From: Certhia americana
Lineage: Eukaryota > Chordata > Aves > Passeriformes > Certhiidae
NCBI GenBank assembly: GCA_018697195.1
Contig: CM031869.1
Location: forward strand, 16,874,989 to 16,938,988
Reading direction: 5' to 3'
DNA: 64,000 nucleotides
Shown here: in pieces, positions 11,331 to 22,850 of the stretch
Numbering within the stretch: the stretch's first letter is position 1
How the letters are laid out: each line of letters begins with the position of its first letter
Program-made: the position numbers and the translations under genes
Notes under the pieces: generated by a model
What the model saw: only the letters and a program-made list of their open reading frames with translations
Told to the model about the DNA's origin: nothing
Databases searched by the model: none

Positions 11331-13342
11331 TCTGTGGAAAGAGTTTGAAAAAACACATATGTTAATGCTGCAAGTTTGAAAAGTCTAGCCTGCCTCATTG
11401 CTGGAGCAGTAGAAGAAAACACTGAAATAGAAGTAATTAGGGAAGGAGGGACTCATGGGCAGCCTCAGAACAGCAAAACCCATGAGAAGGCACTTGCCCT
11501 GCTGTTCCAGTCCCCTGGGGCTTGCTCCCACTCACCCTGGCTACCTAGGGAATGCCAAGTCCTTGGGTTAGGAACATGATTTACAAAGAGACCTTGTGGA
11601 AAGGAAAAAAAAGAATTTAAAAAAAGGCTGGGCTGATTTAAAGAAACCTGGAATGAATAAATTAGTGGGGGAGCGGAAACGAGGAGATGGAATTACACGG
11701 GAACGTTACATAAAAGCAGCTGACGTCTGACTCTTGCAATTAATTCAAATTGGGCTGAGCCTGGGCTTTGGGGAGGAATAACTGGTGGGCGGTGGGGAAA
11801 GGCAGAATGAGCAGTCGTGCACCGAGCTGAGGGTGGTGCAGGGCTGTGCTCCCTGCTAGGGCTGGGTTTAGTGAGAAGTCGTGCTCGGGATCTGTAAGGA
11901 TATACCAGGGAAACTCAGTGCTAGAGGGGCTGGAAGGATAAAGAGAGGGGCACGGGCTGAGCAGAAACACGGAGAGGGAGAGGGGCTTGCAGCTCTCTGT
12001 TGGCTCCTTGGTTCACAGACAGCCCTTCTGCTGTTCACCCGAACTCTGGAATAGGCAGTGCCTGCGGGTGACCTCAGGGTTTGACCTGGGGCTGGAAGGA
12101 CCTCCTGGGTCACCGAGCCCATGCCCTGCTCTCTCAGCCCTGGCACCTCCCAGGCATCGCCCGTGTCAGTGGCTCCTCCTGGTGAAAGGAATCCAGGGAA
12201 CTTTGACTGTCCTGGCCAGGGCCAGCACCAGCACTGAGACACGAGAACAGGGAGTGACCCTCAGCTGCAGCTCCCATAACCTGGAAAGGGCTGTGGGAAA
12301 GGAGGAGGGGGCAGTGAGGTCATGGCACGATGCAGCTCAGAGCCAAGGACACTGATAAATCCCAAGAAGCCTTGTCACCTCTGAGCACCAACACCTGTGA
12401 TGGCCTTGCTCCTTGCCCTGGGGCTCTGGGAAGCGGCTCAGGGGCACAGCAGGGTCATCCTCCCACGGGCAGAAGCATCTCCTGGATCTCAGGCACCCAG
12501 GGATTCCCCTAGTCCAACAGGTTTCCCTTGGTGACTGCCTGTTCTACAGCCACTTGATCCATGCCCACAGGATGGCTCCCACTGAACACTGCCATTCCTG
12601 CTCATTCCTGTTCCCAAAGAGTCCAGTTTCATCCCAATTTCAGTCCTCCAAGTGCTCTAGCCTTTGTGTGGCCTCTGCTCCCCAGGGCAGAGCTATACTC
12701 AAAACCTGCCCGTTCCCTTGAGCTGGAGACAGAAACAGGCACGAGATGATTCTGATATCAAGAGGTTTTGTGCAGGGACAGCTGAATTTGAGGTGAACCC
12801 AAAGCTCTGTGAGCAGAGCCCTGTGGACTCCAGCAGCCCCTGGGCTGGTGCTCCAGCCCAGCTCTGAATTCAGGACAGTGTTCCTGCGATTGGAGAAATT
12901 TCTGCAGTCTTTGTGTTTGATAATCTGAGATCTGTGGGAGTCTCTACTTCATAATCCATATATCTTGTGACCCTCTGGAAGCCTGACAACTATTTCATGC
13001 TCGGATGGCTCCTTGCTCATCTTTGTCTGTGCAAGAAGAGCGTGTCCTGATTGGCACAGGAGTAGCTCATATTTCCATCACATCCAGACAGTGATTAAAT
13101 GTCTTCAGCCAAGCACAGGGCAACTTTAACTGGGTTTATTCTCTGTGGACTTGGAGGGCTGGGAATGAGGCCAGAGGAAGATGAAGGAGACCCCAGGGCA
13201 GGCTGGAGAAGAATGCTTAGAGATGGATCTGGCACCTCGAGCAAATGTCACCAGAGTCTGCTGGGAAACAGAGTTTGTGTGAAAATCAGGATTGTCTCAG
13301 GTGCCCCAGGGTCCCCTGGGCTGGCAGGGTCCCTTGGGTGGC
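11331..13342. other. Unique non-coding DNA
   Basis: No gene recognised. An AT-rich piece at 11580-11755 includes purine runs and 'gcaattaattcaaattg' near 11737. A possible very short antisense CR1 tail lies at 12079-12140 (listed separately). The rest is GC-rich unique sequence with chance frames. Confidence 0.55.
12079..12140 (-). mobile_element. Possible short CR1 tail remnant
   Basis: The order 'ggctggaaggacctcctgg', then 'gtcaccgagcccatgccctgc', resembles the reversed CR1 terminus 'ggttggaagggacct...gtcatcgagtccaaccccctgc'. Only about 60 bp is readable, so it may be a coincidence. Confidence 0.35.
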
Positions 13343-13389
13343 CAAAGACCTCTTGCTCTGGGTGGCCAGGCCAGAGCAAGAGGTCTTTG
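13343..13389. repeat. Perfect 19-bp inverted repeat with 9-nt loop
   Basis: The arms are 13343-13361 and 13371-13389. Every base of the 19 pairs, with 'gtggccagg' between them. The loop repeats the 'gggtggcca' motif found just before the first arm (13336-13344), as if the second arm arose by template switching. It could fold as a hairpin in RNA or DNA. It is shorter than a normal pre-miRNA stem. Confidence 0.85.
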
Positions 13390-14860
13390 AGCCTCTCACA
13401 CCCCTCCTCAACCAGTGATGCCTCCTGGAGGGAATAATCAGGATGGGAAGGGAAACTGAGGCACAGATAGATCCATTTGCCTTCATTGAACTATTCCAAA
13501 TCTGACTGTGCACTGTAAAGGAGCTGCCATGGCTCCACCCTGCTCCTGGCACTACACCCTGACAGAATTCATCATCCCACCATCCAATACCACCCTGCCA
13601 CATCCTGCAGCTCTCCAGGCTCAGCACCTGGAGCAGTGCCCAGGCAGGAGCCAAGGCAGGTTTGGCTCTGCAGGTACAATGCTCTGGACACAAATAAAAC
13701 CCACTAACAGAAAAATGATACAAAGGGATCCAGGCTTTCAGGGCCAGGCTGGGAGTGAGAGCAGTAAATTGGAGGATAAAGCAGTGGCTGCCGGTCAGCC
13801 TCGATTTCACCCTTTCCAGCTGCAGTAAAGAGGAAATGCTTTTTTCCCAGATTCGTGCTATCATCACTAAGCCCTGTGTATGTAGAGAGCATATTTCATG
13901 TCCTCGTGGGCTTTGCAGTCAATTGAATGCTTCTAATGCTCTCCCTCCCTGCTTTCTTTGCTCTGGATGCTAAAGCACGCTCTTCCCTGGGATCAGGAGC
14001 CAGGCACGCTGCCACCAGGATGGGCATCCGAGCAGGCACCAAAGGCTGTGGGAGTCAAGCATTTAAAGTGAAATTATGGCTCTGGCCCCCCTTTTACTCA
14101 TAATTTCCTGGTGTTATCCCGGGTATTTGTCCTTCAGGCACTGTTGGCACCCTGAGGCACCTGTATCAGAGGCACAGCCCAGGAGGAGAGAGCAGCGTTC
14201 CCCCAGGATGATGGCACAGGGTGCAGAGAAACCTCAGCATGTCACTTGGAAACATCCAGGAGCATTTTGGCTGCACACGGTGTTCTGCAAATACAGCCTG
14301 TGAATTGTCAGTGCAGCACCAGGAGATAAAACCAAATTGTACTTCAATATTTTCACAATTTTCAAGGCAGCCCCAGCTTGGCTGGCGGGGGATCTAACAA
14401 GGGTCACAGAGGATCACAGCAACAGCCCAGCTGTTTTCATTTTCCAATCCAGTGGCAATAGCCCAAGCCTGGATTTGTGGGAGTAGGCATGAACACACCC
14501 CAAATTCTGCTGCCACAATCCCAGCCCTGTGGTCTGGTTCTGGATGGATTTGCAAAGACAAAGGAAATCAAGGGAGAGTACAGCCAGGAATACACACATA
14601 CAGGAATTAAAGAGAGGCCTGGCTCTTTTTCCCACCTGCCAGCCCTGCTCTGAAATTCTCTTTATTTTGGTAGCTCAATTTTGTCCTTGCTTTTATGAGA
14701 ACAATGTGGTGAAGTTCAGTCTGAGGTGCCCCCTGAGAGCTTTCATGCCCTTGGGTGTCCAAAAGAAACTGCAATCTCTTCTTGTAGGGAGTTCTGGTGG
14801 TGTGGGAGATGGAGATGAGACTTAAAACACTCACTGGTCCACCTTTCTCTGTCCACCGCC
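13390..14860. other. Unique non-coding DNA
   Basis: No gene recognised. A 38-bp repeat segment at 14322-14359 is listed separately. The stretch 13830-13960 is AT-balanced unique sequence. Frames up to 193 codons on the minus strand (13286-13867) show no family resemblance. Confidence 0.55.
14322..14359 (+). repeat. Copy C of an unnamed local repeat
   Basis: This segment shares 'ggaga' and then 'tgtacttcaa(t)attttcacaat' with 11294-11327, about 3 kb away. The core match is 20 bases with a single one-base insertion. Confidence 0.4.
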
Positions 14861-15075
14861 TCCATCCAGACTTTCCCAGCCTCTTTTCCAACCTCCATCT
14901 AGACCTTTCCAGTCTCTGTCCAGACCTTCCCTGTGCCTTTCTTAACTTTCATCCAGACTTTTCCAGGCTCCATCCAGACTTTTCCCAGTCTCTGTTTCAA
15001 CTGCCATCCAGACCTTCCCAGCCTCTTTTCCATCCTTCTCCCAGACCTTCTTGCCGTCCTCCCCAGATCCTCCTG
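14861..15075 (+). repeat. Degenerate pyrimidine-rich minisatellite
   Basis: Units of roughly 25-40 bp are built on 'catccagacttttcccagcc' followed by 'tctgttcaac' or 'tcttttccaac'. About six or seven diverged copies can be read. The plus strand is almost purely pyrimidine in places. Units are irregular, so it is an old array. Confidence 0.75.
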
Positions 15076-15399
15076 CTGTCCTCCCAGACGTCAGAGTTTG
15101 TCCAAGGGCTTTGGTGTTGGCCGTTGGCCTTGGAGGAGCTGTTTTCCTGGGAAAATGAAGCATCACATTGGCTCCATACATATGCCTGGTAGAACCATGA
15201 AATATTGCAGAAGATTGAGATTTATCAGTTCGGACAGATTGGCCTCTTTCGCTGGGCCTATAAAAGCTCTGAATGATGCCATCCATCATGGGCTGGACAG
15301 CAGCAGCTCTGACTGAGGACCAGGCAATTTTGCATTGCTGGGGCCAAGTGCCAATTCCTTAAGTAATCCCAGGTTTCATTACAGAGGAGCTGGAGGAGG

Positions 15400-15790
15400 G
15401 CAAAGCTTTAAATATTTTTTTTTAAAAGTCAGCTGCAGGACACTTGCAAGTTATGATGAAATTGATGGTGGATGACTCGTTAAAATTAATTATAGTCATA
15501 ATGAGGAATATTCAGGAAGAAAACCACAGGAAAATGATCCATGGAAGAATATTTTTGATAGCAATATTTTAAAATGCAGCAAAAATTTGCAGCTGCTTTA
15601 TTAATTTAAATAAGTCTTGTATTTTTCTTGCATGGCTTTGGAGGGTTTCTAATGGAGGGGGCTGCTAGATGAGGCATTTCAGAGTAAATCAAATAACCTC
15701 ATACATAAATGAGTTTTCTTTTTTTTCAGGGCATAACTGTATTCATTACAATATTCATAGAGCGTCACATTACAGGGGAAAAGCGGCAGG
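15400..15790. promoter_or_regulatory. AT-rich island, possible conserved non-coding element
   Basis: The island includes 'gttaaaattaattatagtcataat' type sequence near 15480-15500 with TAATTA cores and several 'aatattt' blocks. A pyrimidine tract with 'ttttttttcag' ends at 15729 and looks like a splice acceptor, but no matching open exon follows. No repeat is recognised. A regulatory role is inferred from composition only. Confidence 0.28.
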
Positions 15791-18700
15791 AGGAGCGTCC
15801 AGGCTGCTCCTGCATCCTAAGGACAAACTTCTCCTTCTAAGGAGCTGCCAGGTCCTCACCATGACCTCATCCTGCCTTTCCCTGCAGCGGGGCAGCTCCT
15901 GCAAAACTCTGCCCTTGGACATGGGGACACAGGGACACCCCCAGAGCCTCCACACCAAGAGGTTCATGAATTTTAGCTGCAGTTGGATTTTTCACTGGTG
16001 GATTTTCAACAGAAAGAACCCTGCTTTTCTATTCTGCACATTCCTCTACTCAACAGCCCAATTTCCTCCTGACAAAGAAATTCATTAGGAAACTTTCAAG
16101 TCGATCCCAACCATGGCAGTGAGTTGAAATTGCTCAAATCATCTCCAGAAAACCTTCTTACAATACATCCATCTCTGTCTGCCTCTGCATCCCCTGGTAA
16201 CTGAGTCGAACTCATAATGACCCACGAGCCTCCTGCCTGTTTAGTCCAGCTCTGGCACTCCCCATACCTGTCACAGCAGAAATATATTCTCCCACATTTA
16301 TTTCCAGGCAGTATTTCTTGTCCTCAGGTTGTTTCCCTCAGCCACTCTGTTTCAAGTGATAATTGTAGGAGACTTTGCAAGCTGAAGAAACCTTTCCCCA
16401 AGACTCTTGTTCCTGTGCAAACCAGGCAGGTGGAGGAAAGGAGGGATTGGAGCAGAGCATCCTCTGCTCTGGAGGGTCAGGTGATGTCCTGCAGGACATG
16501 GAGAAGCAGATCCAGCACAGCCAGGAGGATGAGGAGCTGGAGCTCGCCTTGCTCAAACTGTGCTCCCCAAAGGGCTGTGCTGTGGCTCATTAGCCAAAGA
16601 AGAAAGGGCTAATTTTAGATGGGGTGGCAATTAAAAAGCATTGTATTATCTTCCTGTGCTAAACCAGCCAGTCACAATCTTTGGGTAAACCAGCAGTTAA
16701 ATGAGGGGCTGACGGGGAGTTATAATAAAGAAAGACAATGGCATCATTATATTGGGATTTATCTTCCCAAGACAGGATTGTCCTCATTATTCAGGAGCGG
16801 TGTACCCAAAAGCCACTAATAAGGCTCCCTCCCAGCATGGAGATAAATCCCAAACCTTTCAGAGACTTTTGAATGTAAATGCTCTGTGGCATTCAAAGTG
16901 CCCTTTGATTACAGCAGGCTCATCCCTCGTGCCAGCACTGCCGGTCCTGCTGGGGGCTAAACGGGCTTTGGGGTCTCCATGGGCCAGGACAGGGAATGAC
17001 ATTTTGCTGGGGCAAGGGGGCTTGGCTCCTACAGCACAGAGACATTTGGGTCAGCTCTGGAGGGAGCTGCAAAGTCCCCCCTGGATGGGACTCAGCCACT
17101 CAAATTGCCATGGCTGTGGTGGCCACAGCTGGGATCAAATACCTGCAGGGGACCAGATCATTTCTGTGGGACACAGAGGCTTTCATCTTGATGCAGATCA
17201 AAAGTAATTGGCAAACTGTCTTCTAAAATGTGGCAAGGAAGGAACTGGAGAGCTTCAAGCAGGGCAGAGAAGTTTGTAGGGTGGTAAAGGGGCCAGTGTG
17301 CCCCATCCTCCACAGCGAGCCGAGGGCAGCGGGAGGCTGGGGATGGCAGCTCAGCTCTTGGTGTTTTGGTGGCACAATTAAATTACATCATGCCAAAGAA
17401 CTCCCCTTCCACCACGCAGGAAACTGTGCTTCACAAATATGTCAGACACTTTCTTTTCTAATGGTACAAAATAACAGGGTAAATATAATATCCATCCATG
17501 GGTAGGAGGGTCACGTTGTTTCGATTCCTTTGCTCTCACCTTTAGCTTGCTCAAATAAAGAAAAACTCCTGATAAAAAACATAACTTTTGGGATAGATTT
17601 GGGAGGGTAAATCATCTCAGCATCAAGGTGGGAAACACCAATTTCTGGGTCTGCATTTAAAAGGGCTCTGGGTGTACAAGCAGCTTGGGGCTGATTCCTT
17701 GTGTCCCTACCCCAACACCAGCCAGTTTTCTGTGGGTGAGTAAGACCAGGGTGTAACTCAGCAGAAAGGATGGGGTGTGTACTTCCCAACCTCCTGCTGC
17801 AAACCCAATTCCCTCAACAGCACCAAAGTTGCCAAACACCAGTGCTGTGGCACAGCCTATTTCACCCCCCCAGTCTGCTGTCCACCAGAGCTGCTGGTAC
17901 GGGACAGCTGGAGGAGAGCAGCCCAGAAGGGTCTTTTTTAAAGTGGTAGAAAAACCATGAAAGACCTTTTGGTGCAGGGACTGGAGAGCTCATAAATGGG
18001 GGTGTCCTGCCCTGCCATCAGGAAAGCAAACCCAGAGGATGAACAGGGTGAGAAATGCTGGCAAATCTCTCATCAAGCTGAGGTCAGGGTCATTTTTAAT
18101 AAGAAAAAGACATTTACTGAGGGCTTTAGGATGACCATTGTGACAGACCCACAGGAGGCACACGGGGTGAGGTGGGAGATGAGCTGGAGGCTGATATTGA
18201 TGAGGTTGCGTTCACTGCTGGGGTCTTTGTGGAGAGCAGTGCTGCCCAAGCAGCCTGATGCGGATGAAGGGATTTCTGTTGTGGTAGTTGAGGCATTTTC
18301 CTGAGCTTTGAGATTCCAGAGTGCCACAAATTTAATGACAAAAAAACCCTAACCTGTATCCCTTCTTTCTCCCATGGCAAACAGCCCTGGCAAACCATGG
18401 CTGTCAGACTGCAAGTGCTGAGTTCCAGGTGCCCTTGTCACAGCTCCTTTGGGCTCTACATCACCCACATTCATCCAGTAATTAAAACCCATGGTTAATT
18501 TATCCAATGTTGCCATGGGATCACCCCTGGAGCAGCAGAGAAGCAAACAGCAATCTGCCCTAGCCCTTACATCCACTGCCCAGTCCCTGGGCTAGGCAGC
18601 ACTGTACTGTCTCCTCCAAACCATTTATCTTAGCAAACCCATTTAATGATTGTTGGTTTCTATTTCACCATTCAGGAATGAAAACCTCCTAAATAAATAT

Positions 18701-19375
18701 TTAATGACTCCTTTTGGGTGCAGGGTTAGTAATGGGGCTGGTAGGCACAGGGAGCCAGGCACCCACAGATAACTCTGGCAAAATGAGGGCTCTTGTTTTA
18801 TTGTGCCTGATGTTATAAAGATTGACTTTGTTGTTAGACCTTCCTGGAGGATTTCTCTGGGATAAAATCTCCAGCTAGTAGAATTTAATCAGTCAGGGAT
18901 GAGAAATAGATTTCGGGTGGCACCAGCTTTTAAACAGGTGTAATGTTGTTTCTGCAAACACAGTGCCTGCTTTGATAAAGCACCCTGCAGACACCACCTG
19001 CCAGTCCTGAGCATGCACGGTGGGCACAGAGTGCTTTGGGGCCCACCCTGAGCGGCTGTGAGTGTGCTGGTCCATCCTCCCTTCTCTATGGACCTCAGGG
19101 AAGCACTCCAGCCCAGGGACAGCAGAGCAAATTAACAAGGAACTGAATAACAGGAGGCTGGCACTGTGTGGGCTTCAGGTACAGCACATTTGTAGCACAC
19201 AAGAAAGCACACAAGAAAAGCTTTATTTAAGGGTAAAACTATGGGGGCTGGGCTTTTGTGGTTTGCTCCATCCTCAGCTCTGGGATTTGGAGGGGCACAA
19301 CCCTCATCTGCCCCCACTGCCAGAGAGGGGTTTGGGGTATGGTGTGATCCCAAAAGCACAATCCAAAAAATACGA
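15791..19375. other. Unique non-coding DNA
   Basis: No repeat or gene recognised in 3.6 kb. AT-rich patches occur at 16620-16790, 17440-17600 and 18600-18720, the last with 'aaataaatatttaatgactcc'. Frames up to 151 codons, for example 16752-17207, have no domain resemblance. Confidence 0.5.
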
Positions 19376-19505
19376 AGGGAAGGGAAGTTCAAGGAAGGGA
19401 AGTTTAGGGAAGTTCAGGGAAGGGAAGTTCAGCTAAGTTCAGGGAAAGGAAGTTCAAGGAAAGGAAGTTCAGGGAAGTTCAGGCAAGGCAAGGCAAGGCA
19501 AGACT
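19376..19505 (+). repeat. Purine-rich short tandem repeat
   Basis: The array is built from 'gggaagttca' and 'aaggaagttca' units alternating with 'gggaa', and ends in four 'aggca' copies (19481-19500). The plus strand is almost free of pyrimidines apart from the 'ttc' steps. Such purine tracts can form triplex DNA. No function is implied by the sequence. Confidence 0.85.
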
Positions 19506-20661
19506 GAGGCTGGTGGAGCACATGGCCCCAGCCTCAGCAGATGTTTCCATGGGCTGGGAAGTTTTTTTAGCTGCTGGGCTATGATTGAAGCAGCTTTGAG
19601 CTAATGGCTCAGGCAACCTCCTGTGAGGAGGGGAGGCTCCATCTGCACACAGGCCAGGCTGGGGACACTCGTGGTGGCCGCTGAGCTGTGCAGGTCTGAG
19701 TGGCTCTGCCCAGGGGAGGCTGTCCCTGCTGGATGCTGGGGTGCTCCCCTTCTCCTGTCCTTCCCTCATCCCTGCCTTGACCAAGTGAAGTTCAGCTGTT
19801 ACGCAGTGTCAGGAGATGAATTACATGAAATTATAATTACATTCCTCTTGCCTGCTCTGGGCAAAATGCAAAAGGTCATCCTTTCCCTTGCTGCCTGAAC
19901 TTTAATATGTTAGACCACTTATAGACACTGCCATGGTGGTTACACAGGGCCAGGCAGAGAGGATGCACAGGCGCTCACCAGTTTTTCCTCTTCTGAGGGA
20001 CTGGCTTTGACTGGGGACAGCCAGAGCCGTGCTGAGCTGTCAGAGCCAGGCTTTGTGGAGGGCTCAGCACCCCTGGCACAGAGAGGCCAGACAAGTGATC
20101 CATTCCCAAAACTGAGGGCCTGCAGATGTTTTTTTGGGGGGTGCCACACCAGCACAGTAGCTCTCTCATCTCCCAGCCTGGAAACTGTGATGATGTCAGG
20201 GGCAGCAACACCTGGCTGGGTGTGGGCGGTTGGTAGCACAGGAGAGTCCAGAAAAAACAAGGGAGGAAAAGAAAGGAAAATCCCCTAAGGTAACAACTTT
20301 TTTCTGAAGAATTAACCACCTCTATTTGAAGTTCCAACTGGCACAGCACCCCCACACTACCTCGTACAGACTCAATCACAGCCAACCACACTACTAACAG
20401 CCAGCAGAGAACCAACCTCTGCTGAGGAAACCCTCCCCTGACTCAGTTTCCTGATACGCTGTGCCATGAAAGCTCCACCTCCCTCCTGCCAGCTCGAAGA
20501 ATCTCCAGAAAATCTGTTCAGACATTGGGAACTCAAGAAATGGCTTGCATTGTGAAAAATTGTCATCTGGGTGTTTTTCATTGTTCTTGTCATTTTGTGT
20601 TCATTCAGTTGCCTCAAATGTTCAGTTTTAAGATCCTTGAGAAAAGCCTTCTTAACAAATA
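19506..20661. other. Unique DNA, end possibly degraded retroviral interior
   Basis: Most of it is unremarkable. The last 250 bp before the polypurine tract at 20662 may be the remnant of an element interior: a plus-strand frame over 20525-20716 runs into the polypurine tract. No protease, polymerase or envelope motif can be read. Confidence 0.4.
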
Positions 20662-21093
20662 CAGAAAGGGAGAAATGTGGAGGTCAGTGAACCCTGAGAG
20701 GCTTTCGCTATGTTAAGGAGACATAAGAGGCTTCTCTCACAGGATCCCCTGTTCCTGTTATGCCAATGTACTTCTGTTCTGCTCCCCCAGTCAGCCCCTG
20801 TCCATCCCTGTGCCCCTCAGTCACTCCCTCCCTATTTCCCCATTGGCTCTCATACCCCAACGCTACATTTTTACTGCCCCATGCCCCCTGACAATTGGTC
20901 CCTGATGCTCTCCCAGCCCCTACCATCCATACACTTGAACCTGGACCCTTCCCATGACCCTATCTTTGACCCTAGACAACCTGTGTGTGTGGCTGGAATA
21001 AACATCTCTGTGGAACCCATACAAAGGCTCTTTCTGCCTGTCTTTACCATCAACCATATATTGATCATATTAACAACTATCCGGGTTGCAACA
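20662..21093 (+). mobile_element. Endogenous retrovirus LTR with preceding polypurine tract
   Basis: A polypurine tract (20662-20675, 'cagaaagggagaaa') directly precedes a 'tgtgg' start at 20676, the arrangement at the 5' edge of a 3' LTR. The LTR body is pyrimidine-rich. It has a 'ccattggctc' CCAAT-type box near 20840 and a poly(A) signal AATAAA at 20997-21002, followed by a T-rich R/U5-like part. A plausible end is 'gttgcaaca' at about 21093, giving a 'TG..CA' structure of about 415 bp. I could not find a clean target-site duplication, so the 3' border is uncertain. No coding interior survives next to it, so this is a fragment rather than a competent provirus. Family not named. Confidence 0.6.
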
Positions 21094-22439
21094 CAGAACC
21101 ACACAGGATGTGGGGCTGTGCATCTCACAGGCCTCTGGGGAGGCTTTCTCCACTCCTCCAGCCTCCCAAAGTGAATCCCTGATGATAACTTCACCGCTAA
21201 AAGCCTTTAGGTACGTTTCAAAGACATGTGTGAGCAAACACTGTGGCTACTAACACATGTTCTGGGATGAGAGGCAGCACCTCCTGAAGCAGATTTGCTG
21301 CCACGTTGCCTGGAGCTGCCACTGGAGGCTGCTTCAGGCACACCTGTGAGACCTGAAACCTGGTGACAGGGACCAGGACAAGCCATGGGGCTGTGGGTAG
21401 GAGGAGACTGCAGGTCTGGGTCCCTCAGGGCAGATTCAGCCCCCCTCATAAGGTGAGAAGCCAATTTCCTGCTTTTCACAGAAATTTTCTTCAATACCAG
21501 TGGCTACCAGCTGCTCTACTGATTGGAAATAAATACAAGGGGAGCTTGGCCCAAAATAGAAAGCAGAGAAACCTCCCTAGCTCAATAAACAGTAATGAGC
21601 CCTTGCAGGCAGAGAAGCTGTAATTTGCAGGGCCAGCTCTCTCCATGCGCTGCAGGCTCAGCCAGGCTCTGGCTGGCATCCATCCATCGAGGCCCAGCAA
21701 GGATAGAAGAGGGAACCTGGCCTCAGAACCCTGTCCCGGGCTGTACTGCTCCTCTGGCTGCTGCTCACAGGCTGGTCCCTCAGGATGTGGCTAAACCCTG
21801 CCACACCCTGGGGGCTCCCCCTTGGTGCCGTGCCCTAAGCCGAGGCACACCAATTTGCAGTTCCCCACACCAGAGGTGCTCACTCAGAGCACAGCCTTTG
21901 CAGAGGGCACAGCCATGGTTGGTTCCAACCTAAGACACCTTAAACCCACCAGTCTGGGTGAAATGAGTGCCTGCAAGCACATCCCTTCTCTCTACCCCTA
22001 TTCTGCCAGGTCCTTTGAGGCCATGGCTCCTCCTGTGCTTCCTACCAGACCCACGGAGCTGCCTCCAGCAGGGAGGCACCAGCAGTGTCCCATCACAGGC
22101 TCTGGAGTGACAAATATGAGCTGGGGAGCAACTCCTCCTCACAGGTGTCCCACAGAGCCCAATGCCCAGCATGGTGCTCCAGGCACAGCTCCACAAGAGC
22201 CCCTCAGCACCACAGTGACCCACACAAAACCACACAAGAACACCTGCCTGGTGTCTCCCTGCTCTCAGTCCTCATCACATCTGGGGGATGGAACATTCTT
22301 TCATCTTCTGTGGCTCTCTGTGATCCTGACAAGCTTCCAGGAGATCCTGTGGCCCCACCAGCCTGGGACCAGCAAGGTCACTGTGCCCTCTGGCCACTCT
22401 TTCACTGGCAGCTCTGTGCTGGCCTGGCACAGGATTTTC
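21094..22439. other. Unique non-coding DNA with a long chance frame
   Basis: A 238-codon plus-strand frame spans 21822-22538. Its Pro/Thr/Ser/His-rich composition and lack of any recognisable domain suggest chance. No splice borders support it. Nothing else was seen. Confidence 0.5.
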
Positions 22440-22850
22440 AGCTGTTTGGCTGTAGTAAATTCCTTTGAGTTTGTGGTTTGCTGTTGTCGCTCTCCTTTAA
22501 TAACCTCTAATAGGTTTTTCTCCTTAAGACCTCAGTAGCAGCAGTTTGGCATCATATCAACAATATCAGGCATTCTCCTCTGCTGTAGAGACACTGAGAT
22601 AAAGATTTCAGAGTCCTCTGAGCTATGGTGTAGACCTTTCCACAACAGTAAATGGTGATATTCCCATTCAGTAATGTATTTATATCTTCCCGGTGAGGTC
22701 AATAACTGAGTATCCCTTGAGCTGGGGAAAATGATGAGTGATGTCTAGTAATTACAGAGACCATAAGGCATCCGTGAATCTAATTTTGACATTAAAAATC
22801 ACGACAAGCACCTCCATTGCCTATTTTATTTGCTGGCTTGGACAGTGAGG
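22440..22850. promoter_or_regulatory. AT-balanced unique island, possible conserved element
   Basis: About 400 bp without repeats and with lower GC than its flanks. Motifs include 'ctagtaattacag' near 22745 and 'gtaatgtatttatatc' near 22670. A role as a conserved non-coding element is only an inference from composition. Confidence 0.22.

Noticed and set aside
21822..22538. 238-codon plus-strand open frame
   Set aside because: Low-complexity-leaning Pro/Ser/Thr/His composition, no recognisable family and no splice or promoter context; expected by chance in GC-rich DNA.
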